Part shown: piece by piece, positions 11,501-19,415 of the stretch
Layout: every line of letters starts with the position of its first letter
Position numbering within the stretch: the stretch's first letter is position 1
DNA from: Hyphochytrium catenoides
Lineage: Eukaryota > Sar > Hyphochytriomycetes > Hyphochytriales > Hyphochytriaceae
Reading direction: 5' to 3'
Assembly: GCA_900088475.1 (NCBI GenBank)
Contig: FLMG01003579.1
Span: forward strand, 3,035-26,526
DNA: 23,492 bases
The notes under the pieces: model-generated
Seen by the model: only the letters and a program-made list of their open reading frames with translations
The model's database searches: none
What the model was told of the DNA's origin: nothing
Made by a program: the position numbers and the translations under genes

Positions 11501-11514
11501 TACCCCCAAGCTAG
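2593..11514 (+). CDS. PH - membrane segment - Sec14 - START lipid-transfer protein
   Basis: About 1164 residues in 28 exons: 2593-2625, 2839-2963, 3080-3379, 3739-3864, 4053-4182, 4501-4601, 4923-5142, 5448-5571, 5706-5806, 5956-6024, 6134-6296, 6674-6794, 6937-7011, 7198-7317, 7561-7648, 7897-8042, 8244-8406, 8670-8755, 8814-8936, 9082-9159, 9340-9495, 9712-9793, 10037-10090, 10281-10426, 10561-10657, 10826-11044, 11186-11404, 11485-11514; every junction keeps frame. Domains (approximate residues): a YGDPVALVNEEGQ motif (130s-150s) resembling beta-trefoil/MIR-like repeats; a PH domain at 290-387 (PLQKLGFLQQHELDFFVL to WVYLIHT); a hydrophobic segment near 565-587 (VVFTYSMVWLLAGLFL) followed by basic residues; a Sec14/CRAL-TRIO domain at 700-860 (GTDRKGRLVFYSKLG, VALVVDLDGIGAAGV, FNWSFYFRALW, LPLDYGG); and a START domain at 885-1082 (VKGSILLEEVSVQKIFELLL, WTYGAIHLEQKG, NPRGYVPTIIINRM). 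By family it should sense phosphoinositides and move or present lipids at a membrane. Exons 1-2, exon 5 and exon 13 are the least certain; an ATG at 3000 is the alternative start. Confidence 0.85.
4787..4814. repeat. 14-bp perfect tandem duplication in an intron
   Basis: The unit caccctttaggatg occurs twice head to tail inside the intron between 4601 and 4923 of the lipid-transfer gene. It looks like a simple slippage or duplication event with no coding effect. Confidence 0.85.
6367..6418 (+). repeat. Polypurine (GA-rich) intron tract
   Basis: Almost uninterrupted GA/GAAA purine repeats on the coding strand, inside the intron 6297-6673 of the lipid-transfer gene. Most other introns here are pyrimidine-rich on the coding strand, so this one is inverted in bias. 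The acceptor at 6673 still has a short pyrimidine tract (ttcttctccttag). Confidence 0.85.
6820..6856. repeat. Imperfect 18-19-bp tandem repeat in an intron
   Basis: Two adjacent copies begin taaatgcgagtct and differ only near their ends. They lie in the intron after exon 12 (ending 6794) of the lipid-transfer gene, between that donor and the hydrophobic cassette exon at 6937-7011. Confidence 0.8.
7737..7814 (+). repeat. Second polypurine (GA-rich) intron tract
   Basis: A GA-rich stretch of about 75 nt inside the intron 7649-7896 of the lipid-transfer gene, with runs such as gggagagagagagaggga. It has the same strand bias as the tract at 6367-6418. Confidence 0.8.
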
Positions 11515-11955
11515 CGGTCGCGTTGGAGGGGCCCACCTTACTTCATAAGCAAGAGCATGAGCAGGAAGAAGAGGGCAGCGAATAATAAGAGAGACATTGT
11601 AAAGATAGAAGATTCAAGGGATAGCTTATTGAGTGGTGGATACCATAGAAAACTTCATTCCTTCTAATATCTATTGGAGCCCTGGTAGCTTCCTCCTCCT
11701 CCTGCCCCTCTCCCAGAGTTTTGCTCTGATTGCATCGCCATCATTAGCTTTTGGTTGATCAGATACTGTGCCATCTGTCAGTGCAATTAGGCAGTAAAAG
11801 AGACAAATTTAGCCGTGGGGGTGAGGTATGAAAAGAGAACAAGAGATGCGTTGGAGACCGCCGGAGTCCAAGATGATAGCAAGAAGGGCTAGGGCAAGCA
11901 GGGGGTGGAGTTTGAGACAAAAGCAGAATGGAGGCTGGAGGCATGTCTTGATGGC
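11515..11955. other. Convergent 3' intergenic region
   Basis: Lies between the stop of the lipid-transfer gene (11512-11514, +) and the most distal possible stop of the KH gene (11956, -). It is rich in purine runs and short CTCCTC runs. It should hold both 3' UTRs and poly(A) sites; the plus strand has aataataag near 11580. No gene is supported. Confidence 0.5.
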
Positions 11956-13990
11956 TCAAGAGATGAGACCAACGCAGGGGGCAGAACAATTTTCTACCGT
12001 CAAAGTAGGTCTAAATGAAGTGAAGCTGTTCAACTCCAACAAGAAAGCAAAGAGAGCACATGAAGTCAGGAATAAGAGAGGTAGCAGAAGGACCCAGAGA
12101 AGACGGCGGCTAGGACTCGCCAAATTGATCCACCAATGCTGACAGCAAAAGATACATATATGTAGCGTGTTGAAGCGAGGGAAGTGTAGAGACCTGCGTG
12201 GCGGTGCTTGGTCCCTGAATAGTAACTGTCCGATTGTGAGTTCCTCTGACGTAGTCACCCTTTTGAGAAACCTTGATTTTGGCGCCGCTGGTCTGCTGCA
12301 ATTCGCTGATGGTACTGCCTCCCTTACCAAGGATACTGCCCACCAAGTGGTCCGCTACTTGCATAGTGATTGTCGTATCAGGACCCATCAGGTTACCCAT
12401 TGGACCCATAATTGGTGGCTCTAAGGACCGAGGTGACGAGACTCTATGTGAGGGAGCCATAGAACAAAGACGTGGAAGTCAAGAGACAGTACCTGCGTAA
12501 CCGAACTGCTCAAAAGGCCGTCTCATCTGGCTAGATGCTTCATGCCCTTGTCTGGGAAGGAGATAACGAGCGTGAGTGACATGCGACAGTGAAATTAGAT
12601 AAGGATATGGAGAGGATCGTAGGCAGATGGAGGAGGAGCGGCATTATTGGGATCTTCCATTGATGAAGATGGATCGCCGCTTCATAAGGTGGAGGCGGGC
12701 GGCAGGAGACAGTAGGATGATGTTGCGGGTGCGGGAGGAGGTGTATGGATGGCTCCGTGGTGGCTATAGGAAAGAAGTTAGCACAGTGGAAAGGGCCATA
12801 TGATCGTGGGGTTTGGCGCTCCGGAGGAGAGTTCGATGCTGATAGCAAATAGATGTGGACATGTAACAAGTGTACCAGGTAAGTGATAATGGTTGAGACA
12901 TTGACTCTGAGTAACTTACCTCGACACTAGACACATAGACCCCTCGTATCTTCCGCGGCCTTTCCTCATGCGGTATCCAAGCAAGCCACCCGCACTCACG
13001 GACCACGAAGGAGGAGAAAGAGGAAAAAATAGCGAGGAGCAATGATGAGAACACCAACCTCGTGTGGCTGTAACTGGTGCTACTGTTGACGTAAGTGCAC
13101 ATGCTTGGATACTCGCACATCTTCCTGATAATACAGGCCACTGCGGCCTTGCACTCTTCCAGGCTCCCTCTGATGGAGCAGATCCTCTCATTCACGCCCC
13201 GGGGCATTTCATGAGCACTGGATATATGGATTCTGGCACCACTGTCTTGCATGATAGCACTGATTGTCTCGCCTCCCTTGCCGATAAGGCGGCCGGCCCA
13301 ACTAGAGGCGATAGTAACTCTAACGTGCACTGGGTGCCCGCCCTCTGCACCTTCACCTTCACCAAAGGACGCATTCTGGTCCACATTATGGTCCTGCAAA
13401 GATAGGAGGAGCCGTACATTAGGTCAGAAACAGCCAGGAACGCCCCTTTCTCATAGCAGAAGTCGTGGGCGTTGATGACAAATGTGCGATTTCAAACCGA
13501 GTGCTCTTCCTCGGAGCAAGACACGTTGTGTGAGCCTGATCAGCGGCGTAATTGACCCATACCATACCCCACTTATGGAGTGTGACCTACCTCGGTAATC
13601 TTCTCCAAGACAAGGCAGCAGCCTAAAATGAGAGGATCAATCTCACCGCATACAGATGCCACCCTATCGCCCGTTCCAGGGAAGAACTCATTGCTCTGGA
13701 TACGAGCATAGGGAGAAGAGGTCAGATGCCAAAGAGAATGATACGGCTCGAATTGGAATGTTGACCTGAGAGAGCTTTATCCGGGCGCCTGAATGCTCCT
13801 GCAGTGCGTTGATGGTACTTCCCTTTTTACCGATCAGCTGGCCAGCTACGGAAGTAGGAACAAGGATCTTCAGCATGGAGTCACCCGTATTGTTCTGTTG
13901 GCGACTTCCACGCTTATAGTCCTCCTCCTCTCCCAACCCAACACCCCTGTTAGAATCAAAGTCTAATCCTAGTCTGTTTGGAGAATCCAT
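11956..13990 (-). CDS. Triple KH-domain RNA-binding protein (PCBP/Nova-like)
   Basis: Minus-strand gene with three KH domains, each with a GxxG loop: KH1 (LIGKKGSTI, residues about 39-108), KH2 (LIGKGGETI, about 131-205) and KH3 (ILGKGGSTI). Firm exons: 13990-13766 (starts ATG GAT TCT), 13695-13591, 13393-13059, 12994-12920 (RMRKGRGRYEG), 12551-12493 and 12441-12194; phases agree between the first four and between the last two. The Pro-rich linker between 12919 and 12552 is not solved: coding-looking pieces (IELSSGAPNPTIIWPF, HHGAIHTPPPAPATSS, MEDPNNAAPPPSAYDPL) lie in one frame broken by two stops. The last exon is probably 12138-11956, whose first residues (HWWINLASPS) fit the end of the KH3 helix, but it then turns into an unusual Leu-rich tail. 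KH proteins of this type bind C- or pyrimidine-rich RNA and act in splicing, stability or translation. Target unknown. Confidence 0.85.
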
Positions 13991-14685
13991 CGCTATCTAG
14001 CTCCGAGTATGGCCGAAGGTCCGCGTCTGTATGGGCTTTGCAAGGGAGCTTGAGAATGCGGTCTGCTAGAGGCTCTATAAATGAAGATCATCACGGAGCG
14101 CGCCAAGGATTTTTCTTTGATCAAAAAGTCAATTTTCCTCCAGCATAAAGGCTAGACAATGAGCGGCGGCGCAGTGCTCTGTTTATTTGTATGAGCTTTG
14201 TAAGCTCCAGGGGGAAATTTGAGTTAGCTCAGAGCCGCTACGGGCTATATAGTGTCATCGTAAGCCGTTACTGGCAGTGCATAGTTCTATGGTGTTATTA
14301 GAAGGCTATGATGGACCATCAACCAGCAGTTCGGCTTCTCAAGCAGCGTCAGAAAGATGCGCGAAGATGCTGATCTTCTGGAGTTCTATCGGCCTTCATA
14401 GCGCCCCTTGCCCCTTCGATTGAAGCTCTATGGCGATGCTTTGCATTGCCTCGGTTGCTTAAGAAGTGATTTCTAAACTCAGCTTATCAGGCGCGTGGCA
14501 AAGGGTTTCGAACGAAGGTGTGGTGGTTCTTAGTGGTGCTGTAGAAGACGCAGAATGAAGCGGAAGAGCGGCAAGGATAATTTTCATGGAGGGGGAGGAC
14601 GGAAGGTAGCCCATTCTAGCGCCTTATGTCGCTCGTTTACCGCTCTGCAAAGACTGTAAACTGACGTTGTTAAGATTTCTTCGAT
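13991..14685. other. Bidirectional promoter region
   Basis: 695 nt between the ATG of the KH gene (-) and the ATG of the TAN1 homologue (+). Both 5' UTRs and promoters must lie here. A ctataaat element is seen at about 14075 and a gctatatag at about 14244, neither at a spacing I can tie to a start site. No ORF or RNA gene is supported. Confidence 0.5.
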
Positions 14686-16693
14686 ATGCTGCAGTCGAAG
14701 CATTTCAAGGCCGCCGCAGCCGCAAAAGGATCTCCAGGGATCCTAGTGAGCTGTGATCAGTCACGCGAGAGGGAAGGCGTTAAGGAGGCCATGAATTTGT
14801 TCGAACAGGTACGAGATAGGAAGCGGATTCGTAAACCCGTCCATAGCGTGGGCCTTGGTTCTACTTTGACAATTGTTCATCTATTTGCCCCTGCACTCAT
14901 AAAGTACGCAGAAGAGCTCTTTCCCAGCTCAAGCGAAGCAGAAGGATCGGACGAGAAGAGTGGAGAAAAGATGGACAGGAACGAAAGCATACAAGATCAG
15001 TTAGCTAAGGAGATAGCGGAGCTAAAGAAGTCAAATGCTCCGAGTAAGAGGCGCTTCGAGGCTCTTGATACGGTATGACGCGAACAGATATAAACAAGAC
15101 CTAATAGGTCAGGGTGAGAGAGAGAGACGCACACAGCGAGGGAGACAGGAGATGGATCCCTTAGTATGAAAAGGCACCAGAGAGGAAAGAACAACGTAGA
15201 GAAAAGAGACAAAAACCGAGTCAAGCTTGCTGCTCCCTGCAGGGTGTCAAGGGCATCATCTTTTTCTCCCTGGCGGATTCGAAGGTGGACCCTGTGGTCC
15301 TTGTGAATGCCATAATTGCAGACTATGAGTCATCCGGACAGGCCCAATCCAGGTCTGAAGCGTACTCAAGCGTATATTCCCTCTTTTTTGTCGGTCGTCT
15401 TTGTCTCACTACATGTGATCTCTTCCCTATCTGGACTCAACCACTATACAGGTCTCTTCCTCTGCTCCACTTTGCCCCTATATGTGGTCTATTTATCTGT
15501 CAACCTTCTGTCTTATGACTTGCAATGGACCGTCTGATAAACTGAAGCACCTGAGAGACAACGGCTTTCCATCTAACGTATGCCTGCCATACAGGTATAT
15601 CAGCCGCATCATTCCCCTGCAGGAAACCTGTCATGCCTCAATAGAGTCAATTAAAGAAAGTGCCAACAAGCTGCTCCCGGCCTTCTTTAAGGGAAAGAAA
15701 GGCCTTCGGGTATTATTAAACAGACAATTAGTCTCCTTTTCGCTCTACTTTCGCTTTGACAAGCCTGTCATCTCAAACGGCTTCCCCTCCTGCTCTCGAA
15801 CTTCCTTGTTGCTGCTCTCATTCCTTCTCGCTCACTTGACCACTGCGGCTTTGCCTTCCTCCTTTCTCTTTGATCACTTTCTCCTTACGTCCTAACTTGA
15901 GTTCTCCCTTTGCTCCCCTCTCCCTTGCCTGCCATTCTAACAGTATTTTGTGGACTTCAAGAAGAGAAACTGCAGCAATGTAGGCCGCATGGAAGTAATT
16001 GATGCCTGTGTAGAGGTCGTCCAGGAACTATATGCTGATCATAAGGTATGACTCGTTACTTCTATACTCTGTCCTAAGATGCGCTTCTCTGCTGAATGGA
16101 TTCCTTTACTCTTTCTTCACCTATGATTTGTTGGCGACGGATACGATAAGCGGCTTTCGTCTGTCTTTTTGCTGACTCTGATGTGCTGAACAGCCGATCA
16201 TTTCTGAGCCAGATGCAGTTATCGTGGTAGAGATATTCAAGGTAAGCTCTTTCGGACATTTTCAGCGGAATCTTTGGCTCCCCACGAAAGATCGTAACGT
16301 CCTCCTCCTACGTCCCATCATATGCTTTAGACTGTCTGTGGCCTCAGTGTCTTGGACATTAATCAGTACAAGCGAAAATTTAGCCTCAGGCTTGCTGTGG
16401 ATAAAGTGAAAGGTATACCCGCAGTCCCTTCAAATAACGTGCTAAGCCATAGAGATCTCGGTCGTTCTGATTAGCCATTTAGCTGCATGCTATTCTCCTG
16501 CAATATTTACTTTCGGTATCTAATCTTACGTTTGTCCAACCGAGCAGCAACAAATGATACCAAGGAGAGCGCCAGTAAGGAGAGCGCCAGTAAGGAGAGC
16601 GCCAGTAAGGAGAGCGCCAGTAAGGAGAGCGCCAGTAAGGAGAGCGCCAGTAAGGAGGGCAGTGATAGTGAAGCAGTTGAAGCAAAGAAATAA
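14686..16693 (+). CDS. TAN1: tRNA acetyltransferase adaptor TAN1/THUMPD1 (THUMP domain)
   Basis: Complete 297-residue protein in eight exons: 14686-14808, 14905-15072, 15243-15352, 15595-15709, 15944-16045, 16194-16241, 16331-16412, 16548-16693. All junctions are in phase. Diagnostic blocks in order: GILVSCDQSREREGVKEAMN and the junction LFEQ|YAEELF, GVKGIIFFSL...DPVVLVNAII, RYISRIIPLQETCHASIE, FVDFKKRNCSNVGRMEVID, PDAVIVVEIFKTVCGLSVL. The THUMP domain spans roughly residues 90-235. In yeast and human, TAN1/THUMPD1 binds tRNA-Ser and tRNA-Leu and recruits the Kre33/NAT10 acetyltransferase to make N4-acetylcytidine at position 12. The first intron (14809-14904) is 96 nt, a multiple of three with no stop, so the unspliced frame stays open; splicing it restores the family motif. 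The C-terminus is lineage-specific: six KESAS repeats, then an acidic/basic end. Length is close to the family norm (human THUMPD1 353, yeast Tan1 289). Confidence 0.94.
16562..16663 (+). repeat. Coding 15-bp tandem repeat, six perfect copies
   Basis: The unit aaggagagcgccagt (Lys-Glu-Ser-Ala-Ser) is repeated six times without a mismatch at 16562-16651. A seventh, decayed copy (aaggagggcagt, Lys-Glu-Gly-Ser) runs to 16663. It lies in the last exon of the TAN1 homologue. The lack of any synonymous change implies recent expansion or ongoing homogenisation. The unit has no stop in several frames, which creates false open frames on both strands. Confidence 0.98.
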
Positions 16694-16851
16694 GTGGGAA
16701 GCGCCTCTCCTTCCCACTGCCCTTCTCTTTTTAAAGGGCCAAAGGCTTGATTGCCTTCAACTTATGGTAAGCTCTATGCCGCGGCTTTTACGCAGTACCG
16801 AGAACTGGAGTGGGCTCAGCTTTTCTCGAGACCTAAGGAGCTCGCTTTGCG

Positions 16852-18675
16852 TTAGATCCACTGGCTGACTCCCGTGGCGATGTTATAAGAAAAGCGTCTT
16901 TGGCTCTCTGGATCGAGTTCCTCTTTGAGAAGCCTTTCGGCGTTGGTCCCTGACTCCCACTCCTCCCCATTAAAGCCCTTCTCCCAATCCAGGACTGACA
17001 GTATAAAACTCAGCTTATGGCCAAGCTTTAGCCGGATGAGAGCTTTCTTCCTACAGCTGTGACAGAAGAGTGAGCGGTACCGCTGTCTCTCCAATATAGT
17101 CTTTCTCTTTTTGTCACCACTTTTTCTTGACGATGGTAGGACTTCCAGGCAGTGTAAACATAAGTCGGTGGCATTGCCGCCCTTGGCATCACAGCTTCTA
17201 ATGCCCGACTCTTGCTTTACTTCTAGTGCAAGACTCCTTAGAAGGCTCTCCCTTTCTTGAACACACATCTTAGATCGCCTTTCATCACCATCTTCTAACT
17301 CTGTGTCAGTCAATCGGACGGTAGAGGAGACTTCCCAAAGGGCCCGTCCTCCTGTTATCAGTGCTTGAAACATTACGCTTCGGGCGAACGTCTGCAAAAG
17401 CCTTTTCTCCCTCCCTTGACACTGTGTTACTCTATGTATAAGAGAGAAATCTATTTGTAAGGCTTGCCGAGCTGAATCGGAGAGTCTCTCCCTCATTCTC
17501 TCCTCTTGATAGTCTCTGAACTCCTCCCCCAGCACTTTCCTAGTGAGTTGGGTCTGGAACCGGACAAGAGGAGATATGATCAGAACAGGAAAGGTGAGAA
17601 CGTAAGCCGTAAGTTTCTTCACGCCTATCTCTTGATAAGGCTTATCTCCATCGCCCAAAGTCAGAGTGTTGAGGATGCTTCTCTTTCGCACTGCTTCTCC
17701 TATTAGTGAGACATAGGGAGCGTAATCTCTAACTCCGGGAGGGAGAGGAGTGATAGAAGCTTCCCGCATCAGATTTTCTTCTATATCCTTGGCGGACAAC
17801 TTTCTCTTGGTGTCGTACGGGATATTGGCAATGGCAAATGACAGCGCGGCAGTCTCTTCTCCGCGTTCTTTATGGAGGACGCGGACTATGTTTTCTATAA
17901 GCTCGGAGCTAACGTTGCCCTCCATATTGGTGGCCTCTGTAGTCCTCCCCTTGGAAAAAACGAGGAGACAGAAGAGCAGCAGTTCATGCGGTTGCAGGCA
18001 GGCAAACTCTAAACAGAGAGAGAGAAAGGGATAAGGATCGCCGTCACTGTGTTCTTCCAACCGCTGGAAGACAGTTCGTACCAATGTCTTCTCATAGTCA
18101 GCAATGAACAGTTTTGCCATTTCATCTATAACAGCTTCTCGCCACGTACTGGGCCCAAGATAGTCAGGGTCGGCCGAGAGTCTCTTCCTCTTTTCTTCCT
18201 CGTTTGCGGTCTCTTCATTATCGGTGGGCGAGTGCGATGAGTCTTCAGAAGGATATGCCAGAGCCCTTCCTCTACGGAGGACGGCGCTGGGGATTCGTTG
18301 CAGGAGCTTGTGCGGCGAAGAGATGAGAGGAAGGCCATTGAAGACGGGTGGAGGAGGAAGGACTGGCGTCCGTGCTCTCATTTTCTCATCTTTCCAGTCA
18401 AAGTCAGGGTTGGCTCCGGTTGCTCCTTTCTTAACCTTCTTCACCTTGGGCTTCACCGGCTGAAGCCCTTCGTTTCTCGTGTCCGTCAGCACCGCGGCAA
18501 CGTTCTGCTTGAAGTGGAATTGCATGGCTGCATAACGTTTCAACGCTTTGATGAGGCTGCTCTGCCTCACCCGATACTTTGTGCAGAGCCCCTGAATCTT
18601 GTCCCACAGAGATTCATGGAGAATCACTTCTTCCGGGAGGGCGATGTCCGTATCGTCCACAGCATATGATCTCAT
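16852..18675 (-). CDS. Orphan protein with CxxC...CxxC finger
   Basis: Open frame of 607 residues from an ATG at 18675 (MRSYAVDDTDIALPEEV) to a TAA at 16854-16852; the frame stays open upstream to about 18865 but has no ATG there, so a 5' exon is possible ('caactcag' just before the ATG looks like an acceptor). No family was recognised. Visible features: Lys/Val-rich patch (KPKVKKVKKG), Pro-rich segment (PVLPPPPVFNG), acidic/Ser stretch (SEDSSHSPTDNEETANEEE), a long helical middle, then CLHC...CHSC about 30 residues apart (two CxxC knuckles, zinc ribbon-like) in the last 110 residues. The end (DPESQRRFSYNIATGVSQW) resembles the second and third strands of a WW domain, lacking the first Trp and the final Pro. 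One stop-free 48-nt stretch (17601-17554, gttctc...ttccag) could be a small in-frame intron. The gene is strikingly intron-poor beside its neighbours. Confidence 0.7.
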   Translation of the reverse strand: MRSYAVDDTDIALPEEVILHESLWDKIQGLCTKYRVRQSSLIKALKRYAAMQFHFKQNVAAVLTDTRNEGLQPVKPKVKKVKKGATGANPDFDWKDEKMRARTPVLPPPPVFNGLPLISSPHKLLQRIPSAVLRRGRALAYPSEDSSHSPTDNEETANEEEKRKRLSADPDYLGPSTWREAVIDEMAKLFIADYEKTLVRTVFQRLEEHSDGDPYPFLSLCLEFACLQPHELLLFCLLVFSKGRTTEATNMEGNVSSELIENIVRVLHKERGEETAALSFAIANIPYDTKRKLSAKDIEENLMREASITPLPPGVRDYAPYVSLIGEAVRKRSILNTLTLGDGDKPYQEIGVKKLTAYVLTFPVLIISPLVRFQTQLTRKVLGEEFRDYQEERMRERLSDSARQALQIDFSLIHRVTQCQGREKRLLQTFARSVMFQALITGGRALWEVSSTVRLTDTELEDGDERRSKMCVQERESLLRSLALEVKQESGIRSCDAKGGNATDLCLHCLEVLPSSRKSGDKKRKTILERQRYRSLFCHSCRKKALIRLKLGHKLSFILSVLDWEKGFNGEEWESGTNAERLLKEELDPESQRRFSYNIATGVSQWI

Positions 18676-19415
18676 CCTGAGTTGACGCAGAAGGCGATTA
18701 GAGGTGAGCGAGAGTAGGAACTTTTGATAACTATTTTTGCTTTCTAGGCAGGAGACAGGTTGGCTGCCAGATAAGATGGGTGGAGGCTCTCGGTCATGGC
18801 TTTTCTTTAGCAAGGCTGCGCTCACTGTGAGCGTGCGTCGTGCTGGTCAATGGCTACCTCATAGAGAACCTCCGTTGGGACCTGAGGACCGCTCTGGGAA
18901 GTCCCCCTCCTTTCTCTTCTCTGTGTTTTATTACAAAGGAAAGATGCCACTCTCCTAGCTTGTACGCTTGCCTTGAAGAGGACTCTTCGGCGTCATATCT
19001 GCCTTGCTTCTTCTTGCGTCGGACCTGGAAAAAGGCTCCAAGTTCCGTGTGTCGCTTCGTTGCCCTTTATAAAGTAGCTCTTCCTAAAGTTCCGAGGCAG
19101 TAGTAGTTCCTAGGCACGATTAGGTGCACAACTTCCTAGTAATAAAGAAAAGGAGGTCGTTACAGACTTGATTGATAACCAACTACCAGTAACTAAGGGA
19201 AGTAGATCTCATTTATTGACAAAGAATTTACAAGCCAGTCGTCCTCCAGAACTAATGGAAGGTTTGAAGTTTGAACTATCACCACCGAAGAGACAGCAAA
19301 AACGGAGCTGTGTCCAGCTCTGGCGTCGATGGCCCTTCGCAGCCTTCATGAGGACGATGGAGCAGCAGCAGCAGCAGCAGTAGATAGGGACGGCGAGGGC
19401 AAGGAAGTAGAAGAC
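18676..19415. other. Unresolved region between two minus-strand genes
   Basis: Should contain the 5' end of the orphan gene and the 3' UTR of the PWWP-SPOC gene. Both strands show coding-looking fragments that I could not join. On plus, 18840-18900 reads VLVNGYLIENLRWDLRTALG and 19331-19453 reads MALRSLHEDDGAAAAAAV and on to RRRRSSP with a stop, overlapping the neighbour's last codons. On minus, the same 18840-18900 stretch reads VPTEVLYEVAIDQHDARSQ. If the plus fragments are real, a small gene runs here tail-to-tail with the PWWP-SPOC gene. Confidence 0.4.
19362..19380 (+). repeat. (GCA)6 trinucleotide repeat
   Basis: Six GCA triplets just beyond the 3' end of the PWWP-SPOC gene. On plus it would encode Ala6 or Gln6 depending on frame; on minus it lies in the presumed 3' UTR. 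Confidence 0.9.

Noticed and set aside
14488-14520. GTTCGAA-type sequence resembling a tRNA B box on the minus strand.
   Set aside because: Flanking bases do not form a T-stem, and no anticodon arm or A box lies at the right distance.
16562-16651. Regular repeat array, considered as CRISPR or minisatellite DNA.
   Set aside because: There are no spacers, the unit is 15 bp, and it is in frame within a conserved gene.
16479-16717. Minus-strand frames with repeated PYWRS or LLTGA units, and a plus frame with repeated RRAPV.
   Set aside because: These are other-frame readings of the 15-bp TAN1 repeat; the unit simply lacks stops in these frames.
18675-18825. Extension of the orphan protein to a GTG at 18825.
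   Set aside because: GTG is not a normal nuclear eukaryotic start and the segment ends at acceptor-like sites; the first in-frame ATG is at 18675.
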